This document shows, piece after piece, positions 50,899 through 62,100 of a stretch of 64,000 bases of DNA. The stretch is taken from contig DAOTXL010000096.1 of the NCBI GenBank assembly GCA_034435455.1, forward strand, positions 13,185 through 77,184, read 5' to 3'. The translations under genes were made by a program, and so were the position numbers. The stretch is from DAOTXL01 sp034435455 (GTDB lineage: Bacteria; Chloroflexota; Anaerolineae; JAAYZQ01). The notes beneath the pieces were generated by a model, which saw only the letters and a list, made by a program, of their open reading frames with translations, ran no database searches and was not told the origin of the DNA. The number at the start of each line of letters is the position of its first letter. Position 1 is the first letter of the stretch.

Positions 50899-51876
50899 TC
50901 ATCTTGCCACGTTGGGGTCGGCCCCGTACCACCACCAGTTGTTGGCGATCCCCTGCGTGGAGCCGGCGGCCTTGGGCAGGTGCCGGAACCACCATTTGTG
51001 GTGGGCGCGCATGTCGCCGTTGCCCCACTCGGAGCAGTCCACCAGCCGGGTTATGCCCTGAAAGTTGGGAAAGTTCAGCCAGTCGTCGCAATTGCTGGGC
51101 ACCGGCGTCCGGTTGCCCCAGTCATAGTCGGTCTGGCTGTTGGGCGCATAGTGCATCCAGCCGCAGTTGGCCCGGCCCGGCGCCTGTTTGTCGTAGCGGA
51201 TGAACCGCTTCCACAGGTTGTCTTCCCCCCAGGCGCGGCGCCAGACATGCTCCAGGATGGACTCGACGCGGTGGCCGAAACTCTCCAGCATGGGGCCGAC
51301 ATCGCGTTCATAGTTGAAACCCATGATCACAAAGCGGCGGGAAATGTCGTTGCGGGGCAGGGGCGGCGCGTTGCACCAGAAGGCCCCCGGCCCGACCATG
51401 ATCGATTCATAAAAGCCGGCGTAGGGGAAGGCGAACAGCCAGACCTCGTCTATCTGCCCGGAGTTGATGCGGGCCGGCAGGTCAAAATCGGCCAGGATGG
51501 CCCGGTAATCGGCCGTATCGGGCTGATGCCAGCCGCTGCTGCTACGCCAGTTTCGCAAAAAGCTTGCCTCGTCGTAACGAAAGCCATCGGCTTTGACCGG
51601 CCAGACGTCCACCTCGATGCGCTGCACGATCTGATAGTCGAGAAAACCGCCGCTGCATTCGCGCAGGTCGGCGATGTAGCCGCTGCACAGAGCCTCTACG
51701 TCGTTCCACCCCAGGACGTCGGCCAGCCGGCGCCCCCCTTCGCTGCGGATGATGGGGTGGTAGGTGATGAGCAGAACCCGAGGGCGCAGGGCCTGGGGGG
51801 GCGGTTCACCGGGGGGCGGCGGACCCGGCTTGAAAAGCCCGGAAAACCACTCGATCAGTTCGTCCCATTTGTTCAC
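50899..51876 (-). CDS. conserved protein of unknown function
   Basis: 325 residues; GTG 51876 has AGGAGGGG about 5 bases upstream. No named domain recognised. Distinct blocks: VLLITYHPIIRSEGGRRLADVLGWNDVEALCSGYI, CSGGFLDYQIVQRIEVDVWPVKADGFRYD, INSGQIDEVWLFAFPYAGFYESIMVGPGAFWCNAPPL, FVIMGFNYERDVGPMLESFGHRVESILEH, and a Trp-rich C-terminus ending NNWWWYGADPN. Motifs this strongly patterned suggest an enzyme, and I recall similar hypothetical proteins in actinobacteria, myxobacteria and fungi, but no activity is known to me. Separated from the AOR/ferredoxin genes by a repeat fragment, so co-function is uncertain. Confidence 0.65.
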   Translation of the reverse strand: MNKWDELIEWFSGLFKPGPPPPGEPPPQALRPRVLLITYHPIIRSEGGRRLADVLGWNDVEALCSGYIADLRECSGGFLDYQIVQRIEVDVWPVKADGFRYDEASFLRNWRSSSGWHQPDTADYRAILADFDLPARINSGQIDEVWLFAFPYAGFYESIMVGPGAFWCNAPPLPRNDISRRFVIMGFNYERDVGPMLESFGHRVESILEHVWRRAWGEDNLWKRFIRYDKQAPGRANCGWMHYAPNSQTDYDWGNRTPVPSNCDDWLNFPNFQGITRLVDCSEWGNGDMRAHHKWWFRHLPKAAGSTQGIANNWWWYGADPNVAR

Positions 51877-52263
51877 CGTTTCCCCTCCTGCTCCGATATT
51901 CCCCGCCTGGCCTCTCGGTGGTGCGCTCCAGACGCGGCGAAGAGTGAGGCCCCGGTGCGATCTACCTGCCCCCTGCTTTTGGCTCCAGGCCACAACCTGC
52001 TTGCCGGGGTGCGTCGCACCTGGATTTCCCTTCCGCCGATTATACCATCGCTTGCAGGCAGATGCAACCCGCCCCGCCTGGTGGTAAAGTTGGACCTCCC
52101 CTGGGCACTGGTCATTGTTCCCGGTTTGTGCTATACTGAAAGTTGCGTCGGGCAGGCGTGGGCCAGCCGTGGGCCGGGCACGGGCCGGGAATCACGCACC
52201 GGGTGGCCCGCCGATGTACAATGGAGAGGCGCGCAGCGCGCGACAGGAAACAGGGAGGATCGA
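51877..52263. other. gene-free stretch between divergent genes
   Basis: 387 bases without a gene. The only signal I see is TGGTCA-17-TATACT at about 52109-52137 on the plus strand, a weak -35 with a good -10 that could serve the penicillin-binding protein gene. No repeat or RNA element recognised. Confidence 0.5.
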
Positions 52264-54792
52264 ATGCTCGCCCATCTGCGCCACAGCCGCCTGGGGGTGG
52301 CCGTGGCCGTTTGCGCCGGTTTGATCATTGCCGCCGGGCTGGGGGTCTACGGCTGGCTGCTGGCCGACCTGCCGTCGCCGGATGACCTCTACCGCTATGC
52401 CGCCGCCCCCAGCAGCAAGGTGTACGACCGGTACGGCCGGTTGCTTTTCGAGATGCCGCCGCCCTACAGCGGCTTCCATACCCCTGTTCCCCTCCAGGAG
52501 GTGCCCGAAGCGTTGCGGCAGGCGATCATTGCCACGGAGGATGCCAGGTTCTACCACAACCCCGGCGTGGATTTTAAAGCCATCCTCCGTTCGGCCTGGT
52601 GGAACCTGCGCAGCGGCCACATCGTTTCGGGGGCCAGCACCATCACCCAGCAGTTGGCCCGTAACCTGTTGATGGGCCCCGACGAACGCTACGAGCAGAG
52701 CTACACCCGCAAGCTGCGGGAGGCGGTGCTGGCCTGGCGGATCACGAACCGGTACTCCAAGGATGAGATCCTGGAACTGTACCTCAACGAGACCTATTTC
52801 GGCAACCTGGCCTACGGCGTCGAGGCGGCGGCCCAGACCTACTTTGGCAAGCATGTCCGCGATCTGGACCTGGCCGAGTGCGCCCTGCTGGCCGGGCTGC
52901 CCCAATCGCCGCCGCTGTACAACCCTTTCGAGCACCCGGAGGCAGCCCGGCAGCGGCAGGCCGTGGTCCTGGGCCTGATGGTCGAGCAGGGCCATATCAC
53001 CCAGGAGCAGGCCCGCCAGGCAAAGGAGGAAAAGCTCTATTTTGCGCCGGCGCCGTTTGAAATCAGGGCACCGCACCTGGTCATGTACGTGCGCAACCTG
53101 CTGGAGCAGGAGCTGGGCCTGGAGCGGCTGGAGCAGGGGGGGCTGAACATCTACACCACCCTCGACCTGGACCTGAACGAGGCGGCCCGCGACATCGTCC
53201 GCTACCGGCTGGCCCGCCTGGCCGAGTGCAACGGCCAACGGGCCAACTGTCCACCCGGCGGCCACAACGTGCGCAACGCGGCCCTGGTGGCCCTCGACCC
53301 GCAGACGGGCGAGATCCTGGCCATGCTCGGCAGCCCCGACTATTTTTCGGCTCGCATTGACGGCGCGGTGAATGGCACCACCGCCCTGCGCCAGCCCGGC
53401 TCGTCCATCAAGCCGATCACCTACGCCGCCGCCTTTGAGAGCGGCAGGTTGACCCCGGCGACGATGATGCTCGACCTGCGCACCTCGTTCGTGACCCGGG
53501 AGGGGACCTCCTACGTGCCGCTCAACTATGACCTGCAGTGGCGCGGCCCGGTGCTCCTGCGCGAGGCGCTGGCTTCCTCCTACAACCTGATCGCCGTCAA
53601 AGTGCTGGATACGGTCGGCGTGGAGGCCATGACCGGCCTGGCCCGGCGGCTGGGCATCACCACCTTCGACGACCCGGACCGCATCGGCCTGGCGGTGACA
53701 CTGGGCGGCGGCGAGGTGCGCCTGCTGGAAGAGACGGCCGCCTATGCCGCCTTTGCCAACGGCGGCCATCTCGTCCGACCGGTGGCCGTGCTCCGGGTCG
53801 AGGATGCCGCCGGCCACATCCTCTGGCGGCAACAGCCCGGCCTGGGCGACCGCGTCCTCGACGAACGGGTCGCCTATCTCATCTCCAACATCCTGTCCGA
53901 CAATGTGGCCCGCATCCCCAGCTTCGGCGAGGAAAGCCCGTTGAAGCTGAGCCGGCCGGCAGCAGTCAAAACCGGCACCACCACCGATTTCCGCGATAAC
54001 TGGACGGTGGGCTACACCCCCGATCTGGTGGTGGGGGTGTGGGTCGGAAACGCCGACAGCGAGCCGATGCGCGAGATTTCGGGGATCAGCGGCGCAGCGC
54101 CCATCTGGCACGATTTCATGGAGACGGCCCTCAAGGGCACCCCCGTCCGCGACTTTCGGCGGCCCGACGGCCTGGTCGAGGTGGAGGTCTGCGCCCTGTC
54201 GGGCCAACGGCCGGGACCGGATTGCCCCCATCGGGTGAAGGAGCTGTTCCTCGAAGGCACCGAGCCGACCGAGACCTGCACCCTGCACCAACGCATCGCC
54301 CTGGACCGGGCCACCGGCCTCCGGGCGACCCCCGATACGCCGCCGGAGCGCATCGTGTATCGGGTGTACACCCTCCTGCCGCCCGAAGCGCAGGAATGGG
54401 CCAGAGAGCAGGGGATCGCCGAACCGCCCCCGCCTGTGGAGCAGCCGGCAGCAGGCGGCCAGCAGGTGGCGATCGCATCCCCATGGGACGGCCCTGCCCT
54501 GCGGATGAGAAGCCCCGATGCCGGCGCGGTCTATCGCCTGGACGGGGGGATTCCACAGGCTGCGCAGCGGATCAGGGTCGTGGCCTATGCGCAGGCGGGC
54601 ATCTCGCTGCGGGAGGTGACGCTCCAGGTGGACGGCCGGCCGCTGGCGCGCTTCAGTGCGCCGCCCTACCAGGCGCTGTGGCAACTGGAAGCGGGGCGGC
54701 ACCTCTTCTCGGCGGTGGGGGTGACGGCCGATGGCCGGCAGGTGGTGAGCGATGAGGTGTGGGTCGAGGTGCAGGAGCAGGCCCGGCCATGA
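52264..54792 (+). CDS. pbpC: penicillin-binding protein 1C (glycosyltransferase/transpeptidase)
   Basis: 842 residues. A membrane anchor (11-33), then a GT51 glycosyltransferase: catalytic Glu92 in ATEDARFYHNPG, GASTITQQLARNL, ELYLNETYFGNLAYGVEAAAQTYFGK. Transpeptidase: Ser380-x-x-Lys in QPGSSIKPITYA, SxN as SSYNL, KTG at Lys569 (VKTGTT). C-terminal residues ~640-842 form a BiPBP_C-type beta extension with CALSGQRPGPDCPHRV, typical of PBP1C rather than PBP1A. Builds peptidoglycan. It is followed by a lipoprotein and an alpha-2-macroglobulin gene, the pbpC/yfhM neighbour pattern known from proteobacteria. GGGAGG precedes the ATG. Confidence 0.92.
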   Translation: MLAHLRHSRLGVAVAVCAGLIIAAGLGVYGWLLADLPSPDDLYRYAAAPSSKVYDRYGRLLFEMPPPYSGFHTPVPLQEVPEALRQAIIATEDARFYHNPGVDFKAILRSAWWNLRSGHIVSGASTITQQLARNLLMGPDERYEQSYTRKLREAVLAWRITNRYSKDEILELYLNETYFGNLAYGVEAAAQTYFGKHVRDLDLAECALLAGLPQSPPLYNPFEHPEAARQRQAVVLGLMVEQGHITQEQARQAKEEKLYFAPAPFEIRAPHLVMYVRNLLEQELGLERLEQGGLNIYTTLDLDLNEAARDIVRYRLARLAECNGQRANCPPGGHNVRNAALVALDPQTGEILAMLGSPDYFSARIDGAVNGTTALRQPGSSIKPITYAAAFESGRLTPATMMLDLRTSFVTREGTSYVPLNYDLQWRGPVLLREALASSYNLIAVKVLDTVGVEAMTGLARRLGITTFDDPDRIGLAVTLGGGEVRLLEETAAYAAFANGGHLVRPVAVLRVEDAAGHILWRQQPGLGDRVLDERVAYLISNILSDNVARIPSFGEESPLKLSRPAAVKTGTTTDFRDNWTVGYTPDLVVGVWVGNADSEPMREISGISGAAPIWHDFMETALKGTPVRDFRRPDGLVEVEVCALSGQRPGPDCPHRVKELFLEGTEPTETCTLHQRIALDRATGLRATPDTPPERIVYRVYTLLPPEAQEWAREQGIAEPPPPVEQPAAGGQQVAIASPWDGPALRMRSPDAGAVYRLDGGIPQAAQRIRVVAYAQAGISLREVTLQVDGRPLARFSAPPYQALWQLEAGRHLFSAVGVTADGRQVVSDEVWVEVQEQARP

Positions 54793-54844
54793 TCCCCAGG
54801 CGCCGATGGGCGGCTCATGACAGGTCGGTCACCAGGAGGTGAAA

Positions 54845-56149
54845 TTGAAAGGTCGAACCTGCAACCGTTGGGTATCGCCGGCCCTGCTGCTCCTCCTGTG
54901 GCTGAGCGGCTGTGGGGTGCCGGCCTCCAGAGCAACCCCACCGGCAAAACCGGCCCCCACGGCAACGATGGTGCCGACCGGCCAGGCGCCGGCCGCCGCC
55001 GAGGATGGCTGGAAGGTGCATACCAGCACCCGCTGGGCCATCTCCTTTGCCGTTCCCGCTGCCTGGCAGCAAACAGGAGAGGACCGGTTCGAGGGCCAGG
55101 ATGGCTTCGCCCGGCTGGAACCGTTCACCGGGCCGGGGGTTTCCGTGGACCAGGCCTGCGAATGGGAGGCCAACTATCACCGCGAGCGGTACGGCCCCGC
55201 GCCCGCTGTGAGCCCTCTGTCGCGGGACAACCGGATCGATCCTCGCCACCAGCCCTGCCTGATCCACAGCGCCGACGCCCAATCGGCCATTGTCCTGCCC
55301 GATCCCAACCCGGTGCGGGATGAACCCTCTTTTCTCCTCCTGTCTGTGGACCGCGATCATTTCCAGGGGGTAGTCCGGTCGTTGGACTACCGGCTGGAGG
55401 CAGAGCCGACGCCGACCCTGTCGGGCAGCCTGTTCGGCCGGACGCTCCCGCCGGACCAGAGACCCCACAGCCTGCCGTTGGAGACCCACACCTTTGGCGA
55501 CCTGACCCTGGAGGAGTACACCATCATTGACGCCAGGGTGGATGGGCCGGGCTATTTCGAATTCTCGCAGCGCATCCCGCCCGCCGTGATGGAAAAGCGC
55601 CGCGCCTGGCGGACGCCGCCCACCAGGGGCAGCCTCGATCCGGTCCAGAGCGACGGCCAGACCATCTCGGTGGAGTATGCCGACTCTGGCGGCGTCTCGC
55701 TGGCCGGCGGCATGCTCTTTTCCATCCCCATCTCGGTCCGCCGGGATGGCCAGGAGATCTATCGCTACCACCTGTCGTCGGGCCACGCCGGCACCTTTCC
55801 CCTCTTTTATCTCGGCAACTGGGGGGGCCGATGGGTCCTGGAAGTCAACGGCATGTTGATCGTGGACGGTCAGATCGTCAACCAGGAATGGGGCTACGAC
55901 GAGATTTTCGGCTGCCAGGAGTTGAACGGCCGGCCCTTTTACTTTTTCGTCCAGGACGGTCAGACCTGCCTGTCCTACGGCGGCGAGACCCTGCCGGTGA
56001 GCTATGACTATGTCTACCACGGCATGTGCTGTGAACCGGCTGCCTTTAACGTCGGCGGGAACGACCGGATGGTCTGGTTTTACGCTCTGCGAGATGGCCT
56101 GTGGCATTATGTTGAACTGGGTGCCTTTGATTTTTCAACAAGGAGATGA
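54845..56149 (+). CDS. lipoprotein of unknown function between pbpC and A2M genes
   Basis: 434 residues. A signal peptide ends with lipobox LWLSGCG (Cys ~23), then a Pro/Thr linker. The rest is mostly beta-rich, with WAISFAVPAAWQQTGEDRFEGQDGFARLEPF (as in PsbP/DUF1795-like surface lipoproteins) and a C-terminal region GTFPLFYLGNWGGRWVLEVNGMLIVDGQIVNQEWGYDEIFG that reads like a repeated display-type domain. The TTG at 54845 sits 5 bases after AGGAGG and is preferred over the GTG that overlaps that site. It ends 2 bases before the alpha-2-macroglobulin start, so the three genes are an operon. Confidence 0.6.
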   Translation: MKGRTCNRWVSPALLLLLWLSGCGVPASRATPPAKPAPTATMVPTGQAPAAAEDGWKVHTSTRWAISFAVPAAWQQTGEDRFEGQDGFARLEPFTGPGVSVDQACEWEANYHRERYGPAPAVSPLSRDNRIDPRHQPCLIHSADAQSAIVLPDPNPVRDEPSFLLLSVDRDHFQGVVRSLDYRLEAEPTPTLSGSLFGRTLPPDQRPHSLPLETHTFGDLTLEEYTIIDARVDGPGYFEFSQRIPPAVMEKRRAWRTPPTRGSLDPVQSDGQTISVEYADSGGVSLAGGMLFSIPISVRRDGQEIYRYHLSSGHAGTFPLFYLGNWGGRWVLEVNGMLIVDGQIVNQEWGYDEIFGCQELNGRPFYFFVQDGQTCLSYGGETLPVSYDYVYHGMCCEPAAFNVGGNDRMVWFYALRDGLWHYVELGAFDFSTRR

Positions 56150-56151
56150 AT

Positions 56152-59100
56152 ATGGCTCTGAGAAAGAAAGTCAACCTGATCTGTGCGTTTTTCCTTCTTT
56201 TAAGCGTGGGGCTGGGTGCCTGTGGGCAGGCCACGCCCCAGCCGACGCCCACGCCCGCCGAGGGAGAGGGGGCGTTGCTGCCGGCCGAGACACCGCGGCC
56301 CACGGTCACCCCCATGCCCCTGCCGGCGCCCCGCCTGGCCTACCGCAGCCCGGCCCCCGCCCAGGAGCAGCCCCTCGAAGCGCCGGTCGTCCTGACCTTC
56401 GACCAGCCGATGGACCGGGCCAGCGTCGAGGCCGCGTTCACCATCTCGCCGACGGTTGCCGGCATCTTCACCTGGGAGAGCGAGCGCACGGTGCGCTTTG
56501 CGGCCACCGGCGGGCTGAAGCGGGGTGAGCGTTACCGGGTGACCATCGCGGCGACCGCCCGGAATGTCGAGGGCACGCCGCTGGCCGAAGCGGTCACCTT
56601 CGATTTCAGCACCGTGGGCCACCTGGAGGTCGGGCAGGTGATGCCCGCCCCCGGCAGCGACGAGCTGGACCCCGATATGACCGTGACCGTTGTCTTTAAC
56701 CGGCCGGTGGTGCCGTTGACGGCCATCAGCCAGCAGGCGGGGCTGCCCGATCCGCTGACCTTTGTCCCCCCGGTAAAGGGAACAGGGGAGTGGCTCAACA
56801 CCTCCATCTACCTCTTCCGCCCCACCGAGGGCTTTCTGCCCGCCACCCACTACAAAGCCCGCATCGCTGCCGGCCTGACCGACACCACCGGCGGCCTCCT
56901 GGCCGAGGACTATACCTGGGAGTTTACCACCGTCGCCCCGGCCATCCTGAGCGTCTCCCCCGACGATGCTTTTCGCTACGTCGGCCCGACCGACGTCATC
57001 AGTGTGACCTTTAACCAGCCGATGGACCATGCTTCGGTTCAGGCCGGTTTTTCCCTCAAGGCCAGCGATCGGCCGGTAGCCGGCACCTTCCGCTGGCGCG
57101 GCGGGGAAAAGCCCACCGCCCCGGAAACGATGATCTTTGTGCCCGCTGCGCCCCTGCCCCGCGATACGACCTTCGTAGCCACGGTCGCCGCCGGAGCCAG
57201 GGCCAGGGTGGGAGATATGACCCTCAACCAGGAGAGGTCCTGGCGCTTTTACACCGTCAAGAATCCAGGCATTGTCCACACCTCCCCTCAGGATGGCGCT
57301 ACGGGGGTGAATCCCTTTGACAGTTTGACCCTCACCTTCGCCAGCCCCATGCAGCGCCAGGGCTTCCTGGACCACCTGACCATACGCCCGGAGGTGACGC
57401 CGGTCTACACCTACTGGTCCGAGTACGATACCGAGGTCCAGATCTACTTCAATCGCGCTCCGGCCTCGCCCTACAGCATCGCCCTGGACGCGGCCACCCC
57501 CGACAAATATGGCGCCACACTGGGCAAAGCGGCCCTGATCCGCTTCACCACCGGCGACCTGGACCCCATGGCCATGTTGAATACCGGCGGGCAACTGGGC
57601 ACCTTTAGCACCTACACCGACACGGTCGTCTATGCCACCTACCGCAACGTCTCCCGCCTGGAGCTGGGCCTGTATCGCCTCAGCCCGACGACCTTTATCC
57701 GGCTCAACGACCAATGGGAAGCCTGGGACCGTTACGTGCCTGCCGAGAGCGACCTGATCCGCCACTGGAGCCAGAAGGTATCCGCCCCCCGCAACCAGGC
57801 CCGCCTGGCCCGCTTCGACCTGGTGGATGGCAAGGGCAAACCGCTGCCCCCTGGCCTTTACTACCTGGAACTGACCGCCCCTGAGGCCAAAGCCCAGACC
57901 CCCGACTACCGGCCATCGCGCTACATGTTCGTCAAATCCCGGCTCAACCTGACCCTGAAGCAGACCCGCACCGAGGCGCTGGTGTGGGCCACCGATCTGG
58001 CCAGCGGCCAGCCTGTGGCCGGCCTGCCGATCGGCCTCTATGCCAGGAGCCGCCCACTGAGCCAGACCGGAACCACCGACACCGACGGCTTGTTCCTGGC
58101 CCGTGGGCTGGACATCAACGACCTGTGGGAATCCTTTTTTGCCCTCAGCGGCGAGCCGGGCAGCGACGATTTCGGCATTGCCTACAACGGCTGGGATAAC
58201 GGCATCAGCCCCTGGAACTTTGACGTGGATTCGGAGTTTTGGGGCAGTGACTATCAGGGCTACCTCTACACCGACCGGCCCATCTACCGCCCCGGCCAGA
58301 CCGTCTACTTCAAAGGCATCCTCCGCGCCGACGACGATGCCCACTACAGCCTGCCGACCGACCTCCAGGCGCTCCAGGTGCGCATCCAGGACCCGCAGGG
58401 CAAGGAGCTCTACAACGAAAAGCTGTCGCTCAACGACATGGGTACCCTTCACGATCAGTTGGTGCTGGGCGAGGAAGCGCCGTTGGGCACCTACTATATC
58501 GAGAGCAACGATCCGCTCCGGGATTTGTACATCGGCACCAGCTTTCTGGTGGCCGAATACAAAAAGCCGGAATATCAGGTGGCGGTGACGACCGACCGCG
58601 ACGCCTATCTGAGCGGCGAGGCGATCAACGTCTCTGCCGAAGCGACCTACTACTTTGGCGGACCGGTGGCCGATGCCGCCGTGCATTGGAGCGCCTTGAG
58701 CAGCGACTACTGGTTTAGCTACGAATGTCCCCAGGGCTCCAGTTGCCCCTGGTACAGTTGGTTCGACTATGAGTGGGGCAGCTACGAAGATGCCCGGCTC
58801 TACGGCAGCTACGGCCGCCTCCTCGCCGAGGGCGACACCCAGACCGACGGCCAGGGGCGGGTGACCTTTCAGGTGCCGGCCGACATTTCCCAGGAAAAGC
58901 AAAGCCAGATCCTGACCCTCGAGGCCAGCGTGACCGACATCAACGGCCAGCAGGTCAGCAGCCGCACCACGGCCGTCGTCCACAAGGGCCAGTTCTACAT
59001 CGGCGTCGCACCGCGCGGCTACCTGACCCAGGTGGGCCGGGAGAAGCAGGTGGACCTGCTCACCGTGGACTGGGACAGCCGACCGATGGGCGGTGTGCCG

Positions 59101-62100
59101 TTGACGGTCGTCTGGACGGAGCATCGCTGGTACAGCGTCAGGCGCCAGGCCGAGGATGGCGGCTTTTACTGGGACTGGACGGTCCAGGACATCCCGGTCT
59201 ATACCACCACCGTGACCACCGCCGACGATGGAACGGCTACGGCGGCCTTTACACCCAGGAAGGCGGGCAGCTACAAGGTCCTGGCTATCGGCCGCGACAG
59301 CCATGAAAACGAAATCCGCAGCGCCGCCTACTTCTGGGTGTGGGGCGGCGAAGAGTTTGTGAGCTGGCGCCAGGAGAGCAACAACCGCATCGAGTTGATC
59401 GCCGACAAGCAGGAGTACCAGGTGGGCGACACGGCCGAGATCCTCATCCCCTCGCCCTACACCGGCACGGTGCAGGCGCTGATCACCGTCGAACGCGGCC
59501 ATGTGATGCACACCGAGGTCCGCGAGCTAACGAGCAACAGCGAAGTGCTGCGCCTGCCTGTCACCGAGGAGTATGTGCCCAACATCTTTGTCTCGGTGGT
59601 CCTCGTCCAGGGTTCGGCCCAGGCCGCCGATAGGCTGGCCTCCTTCAAAATGGGCCTGGTCAGGCTGCCGGTGTCGGTGGCTTCTAAAGAGCTCCAGATC
59701 ACTCTGACCCCCGACAAGGACATGGCCCAAGGGGAACACTATGGCCCGCGCCAGACGGCGACCTACGACCTGCTGGTCACCGACCACGACGGCAACCCGG
59801 TGGAGGCCGAGTTTTCCCTGCGCCTGGCCGACCTGGCCGTGCTGGCCCTGGCCGACGAACCCGGCCCGACGCTGCTGGAGACCTTCTGGCGCAACCGGGG
59901 GCTGGGGGTCAAGACCAGCACAGGGCTGGTGGTGGCCATGGAGCGGTTCAACCGGGAGATCAAGCCGCGGGCCAAAGGCGGCGGCGGCGGAGAAGAGGGG
60001 CTGGTCCGCACCCGTTTTGCCGATACCGCTTTCTGGGACCCGGTGGTGCGCACCGGCAAGGATGGCAAGGCCCGGGTCACGGTCCAACTGCCCGATAACC
60101 TGACCACCTGGCGGATGCAGGCGCAGGGCGTCAGCGCCGATACGAAGGTGGGCCAGGCCAACGTGGATATCCTCAGCACCCTCGACCTGCTGGTCCGGCC
60201 TGTCCTGCCCCGCTTTTTCGTGGTGGGCGACCAGGCCGAGATCGCCACCGTGGTCCACAACAACACCGGCAACCCGCTACAGGTCCAGGTCAACCTCAGC
60301 ACCGAAGGGCTGGCCCTGGAAGGCAGCACCACCCAGACGGTGAACGTCGCCGCTGGCGACAAGGTTCGGGTTGGCTGGCCGGTGAAGGTCCTGCCGGGCG
60401 AGCAGGTCAAGGTGCGCATGTGGGCCCGGGCCGGCGACCTCTACGACGGCCGCGAGGACCTGCTGCCGGTCTATCGCTACTCCACGCCCGAGGTGGTGGC
60501 CACCGCCGGGCAGTTGCCGGAGGCCGGGCTGAGCCAGGAGATCGTCCAACTGCCCCCCCTCTTTGACCCCACCCAGGGCGAGTTGGCCGTGCAGCTCGAT
60601 GGCTCCCTCACGGCGGCCACCCAAGAGGCCCTGACCTACCTGGAGCACTATCCTTACGAGTGTGTGGAGCAGACGGTCAGCCGCTTCCTGCCCAATGTCG
60701 TCACCTGGCAGGCACTGGACGAGATGGGCCTGGAGCGGCCTGAGTTGCGACAGCAGTTGGCCCAGAGGGTCGGTGTCGCCCTGCAGCGGCTCTATGCCGG
60801 GCAGCATTACGACGGCGGCTGGGGCTGGTGGCTGTCGGATAACAGCAACCCCTACCTGACCGCCTATGTGCTGCACGGGCTGCTGGAGGCCCACCGCGCC
60901 GGGTTCACCGTGGATAAGGAGGTGATGGGCCGGGCGGCCGCCTTCCTGCGCGCTAACCTGCCGTCGGTGGGCACGGTGGACACCCACTGGGAGGCCAACC
61001 GCCTGGCCTATCAACTGTACACCTTGGCCGAATATGCCACCACCTTTGATCTCAAGAGCGGGGGCGAGTTGGGCTTTGCCGTGCGCCTCTTTGACAAACG
61101 CCACCTCCTCAGCCGTTATGGGCGGGCAACCCTGGCCATGGCCCTGAGCCTGCTGGAACCCAAAGAGCCACAGCGGGCCAGGACGCTCCTGAGCGACCTG
61201 GCTGGCGATGCCGTGGTCAGCGCCACCGGCACCCACTGGGAGGAGGAAAAGCCCGATTACCGGAACATGAACACCGACATCCGCACCACCGCCATCGTCA
61301 TCTGGGTGCTGTCGCGGCTGGAGCCGGATTCGGAACTGTTGCCCAACGCCGTGCGCTGGCTGATGGCCGTGCGGAAGGAGGGCCACTGGGAGACCACCCA
61401 GGACACCGCCTGGTCGCTGCTGGGCCTGGTGGAGTATATGCGCGCCAGCGGCGAGCTGGAGGGCGATTTCAGCTACACCGTCTATCTCAACGGGGAAGAG
61501 TGGGCTGCCGGCGACGTGACCCGGGAGACCATTGACCAGAGTCGCCGGCTCCAGGTCGAGATCGCCCGGCTGCTGGTCGAGGAAGGCAACCGCCTGGTCA
61601 TCGAGCGCCACGCCGCCCAGGCGGGGCAGACCGGCAAAGGCCGGCTCTACTACTCGGCCTACCTGCGCTACTACCTGCCCGCCGAACTGGTCAAGGCGCT
61701 GGACCGGGGCATCCTCGTCGCCCGGCAGTACAGCCCGGTGGAGGCGCCCGGGCAGTACGTAGACACGGCCAGGGTGGGCGACGTGATCAGGGTCAAATTG
61801 ACCCTCATCGCCCCCACCGACCTGTACTATGTGGTGGTCGAGGACCCGCTGCCGGCCGGTTTTGAGGGGGTGGACCTCAGCCTCAAGACCACCAGCGTCG
61901 TCGGCGAGCGGCCGGAGCTGCGCCACCTTTCCGCCGGAGAGGAGGACCGCTGGGTTCGCCAGTACGGCTGGGGGTGGTGGTGGTTCTCCCGCTCGGAGAT
62001 GCGCGACGAAAAGGTGGTGCTCTTTGCCGAATACCTGCCGCGCGGCACCTACGAGTACACCTACCTGATGCGCGCCGGCGTACCGGGTCAGTTCCTGGTG

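Noticed and set aside
56200..59511. A 1103-codon minus-strand open frame across the alpha-2-macroglobulin gene
   Set aside because: Its composition (HRAGVGRG-type, Gly/His/Gln-rich) is that of a frame shadow; the plus strand carries the real protein with signal peptide and thioester.
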